A stretch of DNA of 39,994 nucleotides from Phycisphaerae bacterium (GCA_030432035.1 JAUIHO010000015.1:1-39994); one strand, 5' to 3'; positions 23,378-33,098 are shown, numbered from the stretch's first letter. The notes: generated by a model from the sequence alone, not told the origin. Program-made: numbers and translations.

Positions 23378-25003
23378 TTACACCCCAACAAACCGCACGC
23401 CGGACAACTCGGCCATGTGCTTCTTCCACGCGACCAGATCGCGCTGTTCGAATTTAGACAAATGGTCGTGACCGCAAGCGCGAGCGAGCACGCACATCAG
23501 TTCGACCGACGCTTGGAAGAAATTCTTCAGACGCTCGGCCGACTCTTCAACGATCAATCGAGCCCGCAAATCTTGGCGTTGCGTGGCGATGCCCACCGGG
23601 CAGTTGTTGCTGTTGCACGCGCGCATGCCGAGACAACCGATCGCCTGAATGGCCGCGTTGCTCAACGCGATCGCATCGGCTCCGAGCGCCAATGCCTTTG
23701 CGAAATCCGCCGGCGTGCGCAATCCACCCGTGATTACCAACGTCGTGTCGGGCGATACCTTATCGAGATGTTTGCGCGCTCGTGCCAACGCAGGAATCGT
23801 CGGTACTGAAATGTTGTCGCGGAACAACAATGGCGCGGCACCGGTACCGCCGCCGCGACCATCGAGGATGATGTAGTCGGCACTGGCTGCCAAGGCGAAA
23901 TCGATATCGTCTTCGATATGCTGCGCCGACAGCTTGAAGCCGATCGGTATGCCACCCGTCGCTTCGCGCACATCGTCGGCAACCGCCTTGAAATCTTCCG
24001 CCGTGTGCAAGTCAGGAAACGTTGCAGGGCTAATGGCCGGCTCCCCCGGTTTCAACCCGCGCACCTCGGCAATGGCCTCATTGACTTTGTTACCCGGCAA
24101 ATGTCCGCCCGTACCCGTCTTGGCCCCTTGCCCACCTTTGAAGTGAAACGCCTGACAGCGCGCGACTTTATCCATCGAATACCCGAACTTCGCGCTCGCC
24201 AGCTCATAAAAGTAACGCGAGTTGGCCGCTTGCTCGTCCGGCAACATACCGCCCTCACCCGAACAGATGCCCGTGCCCGCAAGGTCCGCCCCCATTGCTA
24301 GCGCAACCTTGGCTTCCCGCGAGAGCGCCCCGAAACTCATGTCGCTTACAAATAGTGGAATGTCTAATTTGAGCGGCTTCGCAGCGCGCGGCCCGATCAC
24401 CACGCTCGTTTCAACATCGTGATCGTCGAGTAAGGGTTTCGTCGCCATCTGCGCCGTCACAAATTGCAGGTCATCCCAGCTCGGCAAGTCCTGTCGCGCT
24501 ACGCCCATCGCCGCCGAAGGTCCATGATGGCCGTACGTCTTAAGCCCATCTTTCGCGAGCGACTGAATCAACTTGACGTGCGGCTCTTCGTCGGCACCGT
24601 GGACATCTTGGTACGCGCCGAGATACTCGTCACGGTTGTAGGGTTGCGGGTTGTCGCGTTCCCACTCCGCCACTTCATCTTCATCGACCAACACGCTGCG
24701 CACGCCGTCGGCATCGTCGATCCACGCGTTGAATTTATGCAGCTTCTCTTCGTTATTGTATTCGCTGATGCCGGTATCGATGCGATAATCCCAACCGTGC
24801 ACGCCGCAAATCAGGTTATGCCCATCGACGTGCCCATCCGCCATCAATGCCCCGCGATGCAAGCAGCGACCGTACAACACCGAGACGCCTTTCGCTTCGT
24901 CATCGCCCAGCCGGGTCACGACGAGGTCGACATTGGCGACCAGCGCGTACGCAGGCTTTAGCGGTTTGAGATCGTCCCATTTTGCGATTGCTGTTTTATT
25001 CAT
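23378..25003 (-). CDS. Rieske domain fused to FMN-binding glutamate-synthase domain
   Basis: The 541-residue protein begins with a Rieske-type [2Fe-2S] domain (about 5-110) whose ligands are visible as C47-L-H49 and C66-G-V-H69. From about 160 to 541 it matches the FMN-binding domain of ferredoxin/NADPH glutamate synthase: SDMSFGALSREAKVALAMGA, the GEGG and KGGQGAKTGTGGHLPG loops, the flavin-binding LDGRGGGTGAAP, and CLGMRACNSNNCPVGIATQ, the [3Fe-4S] cysteine motif. The glutaminase domain of full-length GltB is absent, as in many stand-alone relatives. It is probably an FMN and iron-sulphur oxidoreductase fed with electrons by the Rieske cluster. The substrate is not known, and glutamate synthesis should not be assumed. 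GGAG lies about 12 bases before the ATG. Confidence 0.85.
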   Translation of the reverse strand: MNKTAIAKWDDLKPLKPAYALVANVDLVVTRLGDDEAKGVSVLYGRCLHRGALMADGHVDGHNLICGVHGWDYRIDTGISEYNNEEKLHKFNAWIDDADGVRSVLVDEDEVAEWERDNPQPYNRDEYLGAYQDVHGADEEPHVKLIQSLAKDGLKTYGHHGPSAAMGVARQDLPSWDDLQFVTAQMATKPLLDDHDVETSVVIGPRAAKPLKLDIPLFVSDMSFGALSREAKVALAMGADLAGTGICSGEGGMLPDEQAANSRYFYELASAKFGYSMDKVARCQAFHFKGGQGAKTGTGGHLPGNKVNEAIAEVRGLKPGEPAISPATFPDLHTAEDFKAVADDVREATGGIPIGFKLSAQHIEDDIDFALAASADYIILDGRGGGTGAAPLLFRDNISVPTIPALARARKHLDKVSPDTTLVITGGLRTPADFAKALALGADAIALSNAAIQAIGCLGMRACNSNNCPVGIATQRQDLRARLIVEESAERLKNFFQASVELMCVLARACGHDHLSKFEQRDLVAWKKHMAELSGVRFVGV

Positions 25004-25346
25004 CGGTCGCGGATACTCCGGTTGCAGGCTAGGCGTTGTGTTGATCGATTAAGCTTTAACGTGCCATCCCATGAATATTCTTTTCTCATGATTTCCAAAC
25101 CTTGTTCACGATTGGGAGCGGCGGTTGCGCTGCGGCACCGGCTGATAGCCGGTGGATGCATACATATCATCCAAGGTCGCATTCATTCGTGAAGTGATCT
25201 ATCGTGAACCGAGCAAAAATCGATTGTAGCACATCGATCTCAGCGTGCCGCCACACTGAAACACAACCGAGACATGAGATATCGTTAAAACGATTACCGG
25301 AAAAACGACGGACGAAAACGACTCAGCTAAATAAGAGAACGGGATA
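25004..25346. other. Intergenic region with one small perfect hairpin
   Basis: The gap of 343 bases between the Rieske-fusion gene start and the end of the amidotransferase gene contains no convincing ORF. It holds an 8-bp perfect hairpin, CACCGGCT (25136-25143) and AGCCGGTG (25147-25154) around a GAT loop. It is the presumed promoter region of the Rieske-fusion gene on the minus strand, but I could not pick a reliable -35/-10 pair. Confidence 0.5.
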
Positions 25347-27377
25347 CTACCCATCCAAGAATCGCCGCGCCCATTGTTCGACGATGGCCACCCGCCACAA
25401 GTGCAGTGCCGCCACGTCGTCGCCCGCTGCGGTCCGTTCGATCAGCTTCACCACACCCTTGGGCAGAAAGCAGCCGCGATCCAGAAAGCTCTGCGACGTG
25501 ACCAGTTCTTTCCACCACGGCTCCAGCCCGCCGCGCATCCACGTGCCCGTCGGCGCGCTAAAGCCGATCTTGTCCTTGCGATCCAACACGCGATCCGGCA
25601 CCACGCCACGCATCGCTTCACGCAAACTCACCTTCAGTTGACCATCGACGATTTTCTCGTCGGCCGACAGTGCCAAAGCATCGACCGAAGCGCCTTGCGC
25701 GTGATCCCCGACCGACTCGCCGACGGAGGCCATCAACATCGCCCGTGTCAGAAACGGCACGCGCGATTCGATCGAATGGGCCATCGAGTTGCGATCTTCA
25801 AAACGCAACAACTGTGGCAACGAGTCGCGCCGTATCATCGACCACCAACGTCCGGAAAACGCAGACGCCGGTTTTGATCGCTCGTTTGCCTGCTGGATGC
25901 CGAGCCGCTCCCACATCGTTGGTGCCGCATCCGCGATAAACAACTCCGGATCGAGCCAAGGTCGCTTCGTCAGCCAATCCGCACGCCGCCACTTTTCCCG
26001 CGTTGCCGCTGGCAACAGCGCTGCCATGACGTGCTTGAGTAACTTCTTGTTTCGATAGTACCCTTGCCGTGCGTATTTATATTCGCGCCTAAATCTACGA
26101 ATCTTCCCACGTCGCAGCAGATCCGCGAGATACATCGGGATGTAACCTTCGTAACCGCAAAACAGCTCATCGCCACCCTGCCCGTCGAGTAAAACCGTCA
26201 CGCCGCACGCGCGGGCCAGCCGCATCACTTCCCATTGCATGTAAATCGACGGCGAGCCGAAGGGTTGTTCCTGATACCATAGCAAATCATCCACGCATGC
26301 AACAAACCGCTCGGGCGTGGGTTCAACGCGATGCGATTCCAACCCACCGCACGCATCGATCACCGTTTGCGCGTGTTGCGACTCGTCCAGCGCATCGCCC
26401 GGCAGCACGGCAGTGAACGTGTGCTGCGACAGTTGATCGAACTCGCCCGCTTGCTTTAACGCATGCGCCAGCGACATGATAGACGAGCTATCGACCCCGC
26501 CCGACAGACAACTGCCGATCGATACGTCGCCTTGCAAATGCGATCGAACCGCACCCTTTAACGTTTCGCGCAGCGCGTGTTCGCCCTTGTCGCCATCGTT
26601 CGCTACATAATTCCATTCAAAATAATGCAGCGTTGCGCCCGCATGCATCGTGCCCTTCCCGCGCAGATCGATTTCAAGAAAGCTACCCGCGGGCATCGAC
26701 CAGATGTCAGTAAACATCGTCTCGTCGGATGCATCGATCCGGCCGTCGCAAAGAAAATCGCGCAAGACAGTCTCATTGATGCCCGCCGGTTGTCCCGGCA
26801 GCATCAACAGTGCTTTGATCTCCGAAGCGAAGCCCATGCCGTCGTCGAACCGCCCGAGATACAACGGCTTGATGCCGAAGTAATCGCGTGCCAGATACAT
26901 CTTGCCCGCGGCCCAATCGACGATTGCACACGCAAACATGCCATCCAAGCGCGCGAAAACCTCCGCCCCCCACGCTCGATAACCGTTCAACAACACTTCC
27001 GTATCGCTATGACCGTCGAAGTTTGAGCCGATCTCGCGCAATTCGTCGCGTAACGCCGTGTGGTTATAAATCTCGCCGTTATACACCAGCCACACGCGCC
27101 CATCCGGGCTGCTCATCGGTTGCGCGCCGGCATCACTGCGATCCACAATCGATAAGCGTCGCGCGCCCATGCCGATTTTCGCCGGTATGTAACTCCAGTT
27201 CGGTCGATCGTCGCGTTTGGGAAAGCGCCGTGCGACTGTGGGTTTGGCGTTCATTCCAAAGATCACGCCGCCGCCGTCATCGGGCCCGCGATGAAACAGC
27301 GCCTGCGTCATCGCCGTCAGCCAATCCGGCGCTGCGGGGTTGATTTCATCCAATAAGAATCCGGCGATGCCACACAT
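25347..27377 (-). CDS. Glutamine-dependent asparagine synthetase/amidotransferase, AsnB type
   Basis: The protein has 676 residues. The N-terminal glutaminase domain starts MCGIAGF, with the catalytic Cys2, and carries HRGPDDGG and YNGEIYNH. The C-terminal ATP-pyrophosphatase domain shows the PP-loop SCLSGGVDSSSI and LDGQGGDELFCGY. The reaction transfers ammonia from glutamine to a carboxylate through an acyl-adenylate. Its length is greater than E. coli AsnB (about 554) and near that of amidotransferases found in exosortase-linked exopolysaccharide loci. It follows the glycosyltransferase gene by 75 bases on the same strand, so amidation of a uronic acid or of a surface glycan component is plausible. 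That role is inferred, and ordinary asparagine synthesis is the alternative. Confidence 0.87.
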   Translation of the reverse strand: MCGIAGFLLDEINPAAPDWLTAMTQALFHRGPDDGGGVIFGMNAKPTVARRFPKRDDRPNWSYIPAKIGMGARRLSIVDRSDAGAQPMSSPDGRVWLVYNGEIYNHTALRDELREIGSNFDGHSDTEVLLNGYRAWGAEVFARLDGMFACAIVDWAAGKMYLARDYFGIKPLYLGRFDDGMGFASEIKALLMLPGQPAGINETVLRDFLCDGRIDASDETMFTDIWSMPAGSFLEIDLRGKGTMHAGATLHYFEWNYVANDGDKGEHALRETLKGAVRSHLQGDVSIGSCLSGGVDSSSIMSLAHALKQAGEFDQLSQHTFTAVLPGDALDESQHAQTVIDACGGLESHRVEPTPERFVACVDDLLWYQEQPFGSPSIYMQWEVMRLARACGVTVLLDGQGGDELFCGYEGYIPMYLADLLRRGKIRRFRREYKYARQGYYRNKKLLKHVMAALLPAATREKWRRADWLTKRPWLDPELFIADAAPTMWERLGIQQANERSKPASAFSGRWWSMIRRDSLPQLLRFEDRNSMAHSIESRVPFLTRAMLMASVGESVGDHAQGASVDALALSADEKIVDGQLKVSLREAMRGVVPDRVLDRKDKIGFSAPTGTWMRGGLEPWWKELVTSQSFLDRGCFLPKGVVKLIERTAAGDDVAALHLWRVAIVEQWARRFLDG

Positions 27378-27452
27378 TTGTTGGTTATCTCAATTCAAGA
27401 AAGTTGTTTGGCCCATTAAGTTTGCATGCGACGGCGCTGCAGAACCGATGCG

Positions 27453-28637
27453 TCACGAACCGTCCCGCGCCTGCCGAAAAATGTCTGCATAACATTCGGC
27501 AATCGCATCCGGACCGAAAGACGCCCGCGCGGCGGCGGCAATCTTTCGTCGATCGTAGGCATGCAACCGACCCAACATCGCAGTCGTCGCATTATACAAC
27601 GAATCCGCATCGCCTCGGTCACACAACAGCCCGTTTGCCTCATTAATAAAGCCCGCACAGCCGGTGCCCCGCGTCGTGACCACGGGCAATCCCATGCATA
27701 ATGCCTCGGCCACGGCGATGCCGAATGTCTCAACGTGCGTCGGAAATACAAACAAATCGGCATTCCCCAGCGCTTGGTGCACCGCCGCGCGATCCTGCGG
27801 CCCGCGCAATGTCAGCGTTCCATGTTGCAACCGCCCCACCAGGCTCCGCGCCGCCGCATGCTCACCATGCCCGATCAATTCCCAATCAACGGCATGACCA
27901 TCCCGATCCAAACGCTCGATCACGGTCGCCAACTCGTCAACACCCTTTAAGCGCGTAAGCCGACCGACAAACACCGCTCGTGGTCGCGGGTTGTTCGTTT
28001 CCGCCGATACCTTCGACTCAAGAAAAATCGACGAGACGGGATTGCCGCAAATCCGTATCGAGCGGGCGATGCCGTGTTGCTTCATGTCGGCAGCCAACAC
28101 ATCGCTAACGGCCACCAACTCAACCGCGCGTTCCGCGGCGGCATGCACCATGTCCACTTGCGCCGGATGCTTCATTACATCGGAAAATGGCCCCGTCTCT
28201 TCGGTCACCACCACACGTCGCGCCAGCGGATGATCCAAATGCGTCGCCGCCCAACCGCTCGGCAGCAAACAACCGGCGTGTATCACATCGGGCAAGCCAA
28301 ACTTCTCTGCGTATGCGCCTAAGCCCAGCCCGAGCCAATCGCGAAAGCGCTTCATATACGCCTGCGGTCGCCCAAACGTCGCGCTCATTCCGCGAATGCG
28401 CACCACCGGAATATTATCCGCACACGATTCAAACGAGATCTGGGGTCGCAACGGTTTTGAGCCCGGTTGACGCAACTGACTTAGCGAAATCAACTCGGGA
28501 AAGATCACGCCGACCTGAGCGCCGGCACCGGCAAACACAGACGCGAAGTCCATAAAGAAGCTGCCGGCCCCCGGCTGCGCCGCCGTGGGCCACCAGGCTG
28601 GAACAATCACAATATGTTGACCGGTTAGTGTGCCCAT
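27453..28637 (-). CDS. Glycosyltransferase family 4-type (GT-B)
   Basis: I choose ATG at 28637 (MGTLTGQHIVIVPAWWP), where the first beta-strand of the GT-B fold begins; the frame further upstream overlaps the divergent gene. The 394 residues show a GT-B layout. The acceptor half includes HAGCLLPSG. The donor half includes AVFVGRLTRLKGVDEL and a C-terminal E-x7-E region: FVFPTHVETFGIAVAEALCM and GLPVVTTRGTG. This is typical of family 4 retaining enzymes that move a sugar from an NDP donor to a lipid or glycan. It heads a two-gene minus operon with the amidotransferase and diverges, with 70 bases between starts, from a second glycosyltransferase. A candidate promoter in this gap reads TTGTGA-N17-TATGTT on the minus strand, but it is weak. 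Confidence 0.84.
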   Translation of the reverse strand: MGTLTGQHIVIVPAWWPTAAQPGAGSFFMDFASVFAGAGAQVGVIFPELISLSQLRQPGSKPLRPQISFESCADNIPVVRIRGMSATFGRPQAYMKRFRDWLGLGLGAYAEKFGLPDVIHAGCLLPSGWAATHLDHPLARRVVVTEETGPFSDVMKHPAQVDMVHAAAERAVELVAVSDVLAADMKQHGIARSIRICGNPVSSIFLESKVSAETNNPRPRAVFVGRLTRLKGVDELATVIERLDRDGHAVDWELIGHGEHAAARSLVGRLQHGTLTLRGPQDRAAVHQALGNADLFVFPTHVETFGIAVAEALCMGLPVVTTRGTGCAGFINEANGLLCDRGDADSLYNATTAMLGRLHAYDRRKIAAAARASFGPDAIAECYADIFRQARDGS

Positions 28638-28707
28638 CGAACCAAACGCCGCCCGGAAGTCATTTTCGGCAACATACCGTTGGACGCACCTTATCACAAA
28701 CGGTTCA

Positions 28708-30042
28708 ATGTGCCGCGTGTCGCAACCGCACGTTCTCATCGTGAGTTACTGGTTCCCGCCCGCCGTGGGTGCCGCCGCCGAGCGCATGGTCGCGTTCGCT
28801 CAATATTTGGCGGAACTCGACTGGCGTGTAAGCGTGTTATGCGCCGAACACGGCCCGCCGACTGTGCTGGATGGCGTGTCTATTTATCCCGTGGCCGACC
28901 CGCTCAAAAAAGACGGCCCCGCGTTCGCCGATTACGACCCGCGCATATCGCCACCGGCTTGGAAGTCCTTCGCGCGACGATTCATTTTCCCCGATCGTTT
29001 TGTTAAATGGCGTAAGGCAGCAGAAACGCACTTGGCCGAAAAGCGCGAACAGATCGACGCCGATATCGTGCTGGCCAGCTTTCCCCCGGCGAGCGTTGCA
29101 ATGTTGGGCGTTGCAGCGGCCAAACTCCTTAATATCCCGCTCGTACTCGACTACCGAGACCGCTGGCTCGGCGAAGGTGGCTACGCGCCGGAGAGTCCCA
29201 AGCAACGCGCCAAACACGAAGCGCTCGAACGCGATTGCGTGCGCGCGGCGAGCGGAATCACCACCGTTTCCGAAAACATGGCCCGCGCAATGATCGCGGA
29301 GCATGGCCTGGATCAACAGCGCGTCGCCGTTGTCGCCAATGGTTACTTCCCCGAAGCCGACGAACGCGACGAAGCCTCAGCCGACATCGATAATAGAATC
29401 GAAGCTGAAGCCGCCTCCGCTGAGAATGCTACCGTGCCTACCGCTTCGACGACGAGCGAACCAAAGGCTCTTACCATCGCACACGTCGGCACCGTCATCG
29501 CGCGCAATCATCCGGATCGCTTCTTCAATCTCTTGCAGCGCACGCGCGAAACATCAAGCGACGCATTGAATAACATTCGATTCGATTTCGTCGGCAACCT
29601 GTCGCGCGATTACCTATCGTCCTTGAACCTCGGCAATACCGTCACCACCACCGGTCTCGTCGATCGCGCCACGGCCCGCACCGCCATGCGCGATGCCAAT
29701 GCCCTGCTCCTGCTCGTCGGCGATTACGTTGGCCATTGGGGGCACAACGCCAAACTCTTCGAGTACGTGCAAACGGGCCACCCGATTCTGTGCATCGAAA
29801 CGACGCCGGAGAGCAACGACGGTCAACTGCTGCGCCAGTTCGTACCCGACCGTTCGTTTTTCGCTGATTTCAATGACCCCAGTCAATTAGTCGACGCGAT
29901 CAACGCCCTGCAGGCCTATCTACAGGCACGACCGACCGCCGCCCTCGAACTCGGTGCGGGGTTTCGGGCGTACAGTCGTCGGGAGCAAACGGAAACGCTG
30001 GCAACGTTTATGGCCAGCCTGCTGAAAGATCGATCACCATGA
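28708..30042 (+). CDS. Glycosyltransferase family 4-like (GT-B)
   Basis: Start ATG at 28708 (MCRVSQPHVLIVSYWFPP) is chosen over the GTG at 28630, since the conserved N-terminal strand begins here. The 444 residues fit a GT-B enzyme. The Gly-rich N-terminal loop reads SYWFPPAVGAAAERM, DYRDRW sits in the acceptor half, and the donor half contains AHVGTVIARNHPDRF and HNAKLFEYVQTGHPILCIE, a variant of the family's E-x7-E area. An acidic and alanine-rich insert (about 225-260, DERDEASADIDNRI...) separates the halves. The stop codon overlaps the next gene by ATGA, showing translational coupling. It likely builds the same surface glycan as the divergent pair. The sugar donor is unknown. Confidence 0.8.
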   Translation: MCRVSQPHVLIVSYWFPPAVGAAAERMVAFAQYLAELDWRVSVLCAEHGPPTVLDGVSIYPVADPLKKDGPAFADYDPRISPPAWKSFARRFIFPDRFVKWRKAAETHLAEKREQIDADIVLASFPPASVAMLGVAAAKLLNIPLVLDYRDRWLGEGGYAPESPKQRAKHEALERDCVRAASGITTVSENMARAMIAEHGLDQQRVAVVANGYFPEADERDEASADIDNRIEAEAASAENATVPTASTTSEPKALTIAHVGTVIARNHPDRFFNLLQRTRETSSDALNNIRFDFVGNLSRDYLSSLNLGNTVTTTGLVDRATARTAMRDANALLLLVGDYVGHWGHNAKLFEYVQTGHPILCIETTPESNDGQLLRQFVPDRSFFADFNDPSQLVDAINALQAYLQARPTAALELGAGFRAYSRREQTETLATFMASLLKDRSP

Positions 30043-30788
30043 CGACCGTAACCGATTTGTCGCCGACCATCGTAAACGACTTCACGACCAACGGCTTTGT
30101 TCGAATACCTGCCGTTTTTTCAAACGATGACTGCACGTCGATGATTGCGGCCCTCAATCGCAGCATGACGACCAATGCCAACGACATCGGCACGCGCAGC
30201 ATTCAGCGGAAAAATCAAACCTATGCCTTGCGCGGCGTGCTTGCCACGGTTCCGGAATTGCAATCCAGCGCGTTCTTGTCACCACTTCGTGACCTCGCTA
30301 CCGGCCTGCTCGGTCGCCCGGCGTTTGTGGTTCGTAGCCTCTTGTTCGACAAGTCCTCCGCCGCCAACTGGAATATTCGCTGGCATCAGGACTGCACCAT
30401 CGCCGTCAAAGAGAAGCACGACGTATCGGGGTTCGGACCATGGTCGGTAAAAGCGGGCGTTCCGCATGTGCGCCCGTCAGGCGAGGTACTTAACAGCATG
30501 GTCGCGTTACGCGTGCACCTCGACGATTGCGACGCCACCAACGGCGCGTTGCGCGTCTTACCCACGGGGCACGATGCAGGCATCTTAACCGCCGACGAAA
30601 TCGCCAACTTGCGCGAACACGTAACGGGACACACATGCACCTGCGCGGTCGGCGACGTGCTCGCCATGCGGCCGCTGTTGCCGCATGCGTCGTCGGCTGC
30701 GACGACACCCAACCATCGACGCGTCATTCATTTGGAATTTTCTTGCGCACCGCTACCGGCACCATTGGAATGGTACGAGAATCGCTAA
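30039..30788 (+). CDS. Phytanoyl-CoA dioxygenase (PhyH)-like Fe(II)/2-oxoglutarate enzyme
   Basis: The 249-residue protein has the double-stranded beta-helix features of the PhyH family. An HxD iron motif is present in WHQD (about 117-120), and the distal His appears in LLPHASS, followed by RRVIHLEF containing the Arg expected to bind 2-oxoglutarate. A basic patch (RSLLFDKSSAANW) precedes the HxD. Such enzymes hydroxylate small molecules, lipids or sugars using Fe(II), 2-oxoglutarate and O2. The 4-base overlap with the glycosyltransferase gene indicates a common transcript, so glycan or glycolipid modification is a reasonable guess. The direct substrate cannot be read from sequence. Confidence 0.82.
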   Translation: MTTVTDLSPTIVNDFTTNGFVRIPAVFSNDDCTSMIAALNRSMTTNANDIGTRSIQRKNQTYALRGVLATVPELQSSAFLSPLRDLATGLLGRPAFVVRSLLFDKSSAANWNIRWHQDCTIAVKEKHDVSGFGPWSVKAGVPHVRPSGEVLNSMVALRVHLDDCDATNGALRVLPTGHDAGILTADEIANLREHVTGHTCTCAVGDVLAMRPLLPHASSAATTPNHRRVIHLEFSCAPLPAPLEWYENR

Positions 30789-30875
30789 CGCATGCTCTAC
30801 TTTCAACGTCGTTCAACGGCAGCGCGCATTCGTCACCAAATGGTTCAACAGGAATTCCAAATAAGACCCCGTCAA

Positions 30876-32138
30876 CTACCCCGCCTTCTTAACATTCAAC
30901 GCCATCAGTTGATTTTGATCGCGCAGGTATAAAACACCGTCCACCAACGTGGGGGCCGTCCAAGAGACCTTTTCCGTCAGTTGCACCTTCGAAAGCAGCT
31001 TAAATTCGCTGGGGCTGACCTTGGCCAATGCCAGTTGGCCCTCTTCATCGACCATGATCACCTTGCCGTCAGCGTAGATCGGCAGTGCCTTATGAAAGCC
31101 GCCTTCGCGCCATTCGATCTCGCCATCTATCATATCGATGGCCGCGAAGCGCGTCGTCTGCCCACCGATTGAGGCGTACACATGATTGCCGATGCGCAGC
31201 GCGTTCCAGTGAAACACCTTTACCTTGTCGTTGAACCACACCTGCTCGACTGTGGTCTTGCCGTCTTTCTGCTTCAATCGCAACGCCCGGGTACCGCCGT
31301 CTAACTGCGTCGAAACCCACAGGAGGTTATCGCTGCCCCAGATCGGGTCGGTCGCGTTGTTCTTGTAACGATTTTGACATGGGCTGGCCCAGAACTTCTC
31401 CCCGTTCTTCGGATTCAGCCCCATCACCTCGGTTGACGACATTACGATCAACTGATCCTGGCCATCCACGTTTATGATCTTCGGCGAGGCGTAGCTAATA
31501 TCGAGCGCCGGCCCGGCCCATGCGGTCGCGCCGGTTTTCGGGTCGAACGCGATCACACCATGCTTATCCCCGCCGACCAGCATCAGGATCTTGCCGTCGT
31601 AGAACAAGGGGCTGGCGGCATAGCCGAACTGCTGCTTCTTACCGCCGAAGTCCTTTATCAAATCGTGCGACCAGATCATTTTCCCCGTCGCCGCATTCAA
31701 ACAATGCATCTTGGTCGTAAACCCGACGGTATAGACCCGACCGTCCAGAACCAGCGGCGTCGCATGTGGCCCCTTGCCGAATTCCAGCACGTAAGGCTCA
31801 CCCACCGGCGCGTCGTACTTGTATTCCCACTTGGTCTTGCCATCCTTGGTGCCGAGCGCCAGTATGACGTCCTTTTCACCCTCACGCGTCATGGTGTAGA
31901 GCGTGTCGCCCACGACGGCCACGCCCGAATATCCGCCCGCCAAGGGTCGCGACCAAACTTTGGGCGGACCATCCTCCGGCCACTTATCCGCCAAGCCGCT
32001 GGCCTGCACCTGAAAGTCGCGGTTGGGCCCGCCCCACTGATACCAGTCGGCGGCACTGGCCGTTGAGGTGGCTAAGGAAAGCAACGCCGCGATAAGCGGA
32101 ATGCTAAGATATTGGATAAGCGTCGCGTGTTTACGCAT
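30876..32138 (-). CDS. Secreted PQQ-binding-like (BamB-type) beta-propeller protein
   Basis: ATG at 32138 has CGGAGG 6 bases upstream, so the longer frame to 32276 is rejected. The 420 residues begin with a signal peptide (MRKHATLIQYLSIPLIAALLSLATSTASA). The mature protein opens DWYQWGGPNRDFQV, the hallmark of the planctomycete PQQ-like propeller proteins, and contains repeated blades such as VAVVGDTLYTMTREGEKDVI, ALGTKDGKTKWEYKYD and NAATGKMIWSHDLI, each with the A/G-x-D/N-G-x3-W pattern. Function in this group is mostly unknown; roles range from redox cofactor binding to surface scaffolding. It lies convergent with the PhyH-like gene and divergent from the Bax-inhibitor gene. Confidence 0.85.
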   Translation of the reverse strand: MRKHATLIQYLSIPLIAALLSLATSTASAADWYQWGGPNRDFQVQASGLADKWPEDGPPKVWSRPLAGGYSGVAVVGDTLYTMTREGEKDVILALGTKDGKTKWEYKYDAPVGEPYVLEFGKGPHATPLVLDGRVYTVGFTTKMHCLNAATGKMIWSHDLIKDFGGKKQQFGYAASPLFYDGKILMLVGGDKHGVIAFDPKTGATAWAGPALDISYASPKIINVDGQDQLIVMSSTEVMGLNPKNGEKFWASPCQNRYKNNATDPIWGSDNLLWVSTQLDGGTRALRLKQKDGKTTVEQVWFNDKVKVFHWNALRIGNHVYASIGGQTTRFAAIDMIDGEIEWREGGFHKALPIYADGKVIMVDEEGQLALAKVSPSEFKLLSKVQLTEKVSWTAPTLVDGVLYLRDQNQLMALNVKKAG

Positions 32139-32366
32139 CTTCGGCCTCCGAGATAAATAAAAGAAAAGGCGGCACCCAAGTCGGTCGCAGGCGAACGCCA
32201 ATTGCAACGCGACATGCGAGAATCTTAGCCACGATCGAGAAAATCGGCCCCTATTTTCACCAGTCCCGCTGGTCAACGATATCGGAATCTGGGTACACTA
32301 TTCCCAAAGTGGAAGTGGCCCACGGAGCCGATGAAATATCAATTCTTCAGAGAAGGAGTTTGTTGT

Positions 32367-33098
32367 ATGCAACCACAATCCATGCAAGACGACGGATTTA
32401 CGCAGATGACGGGCGCGGTACCCGTAGAGCACCTCGGAGCAGACGTTCGCGGTCGGTTTATCTTCAAGACCTACGCCCACCTGCTCGGGGCGATCATGCT
32501 CTTCACGGGGCTGGAAGTCGTCTATTTCAAGACGAATTTAGCCGGCAACATTTTGCAGTCGGTATCGTCCATGGGCGCGCTGCTGTTTCTGGGCGCGTTT
32601 ATCCTCGTCTCCTACGCAGCATCGCATATTGCCCATCGTGTGCGCTCGAAGCCGTTGCAGTACGCTGCCTTGATCGGCTTTGTCGTATTTGAATCGCTCT
32701 TCTTTGTGCCACTACTTTGGTTCGCACAAGATTATGCTTTAAAAAACAACACGAATGTGATCGCCAACGCCGCCGGCACCACGATCATCGGCTTCCTCGG
32801 CCTCACCATGATCGTCTTCGGCACACGCAAGGACTTCTCCTTCCTGCGCGGCATCGTGATGTGGGGTGTGTTCGTCGCAATCGGCGTGATTCTGGCCAGC
32901 TTCTTCATGGGCTTTGAACTCGGCACCGTGTTCTTCGCCGCCATGATCGCTCTGGCCGGTGCGGCCATCCTTTACGACACGTCTAACGTGTTGCATCACT
33001 ACCCGGAAGACCGCTACGTCGCAGCATCGCTCGAATTGTTTGCCGGCATCGCCATGATGTTCTGGTACATCCTGCGATTGTTCATCAGTCGCGACTAA
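32367..33098 (+). CDS. Bax inhibitor-1/YccA family membrane protein
   Basis: ATG at 32367 is set by AAGGAG (32353-32358) at 8-base spacing; the ATG at 32331 is upstream of this SD. The 243-residue product has seven hydrophobic segments (for example HLLGAIMLFTGLEVVYF, GALLFLGAFILVSYAA, GLTMIVFGTRKDFSFL and GTVFFAAMIALAGAAILYD). The sequence DTSNVLHHYPEDRYVAASLELF matches the C-terminal part of the TMBIM/YccA family, which carries conserved acidic residues linked to pH-gated calcium leak in a bacterial homologue. Bacterial relatives interact with the FtsH protease or conduct calcium. The precise role here is unknown. A strong terminator follows. Confidence 0.9.
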   Translation: MQPQSMQDDGFTQMTGAVPVEHLGADVRGRFIFKTYAHLLGAIMLFTGLEVVYFKTNLAGNILQSVSSMGALLFLGAFILVSYAASHIAHRVRSKPLQYAALIGFVVFESLFFVPLLWFAQDYALKNNTNVIANAAGTTIIGFLGLTMIVFGTRKDFSFLRGIVMWGVFVAIGVILASFFMGFELGTVFFAAMIALAGAAILYDTSNVLHHYPEDRYVAASLELFAGIAMMFWYILRLFISRD

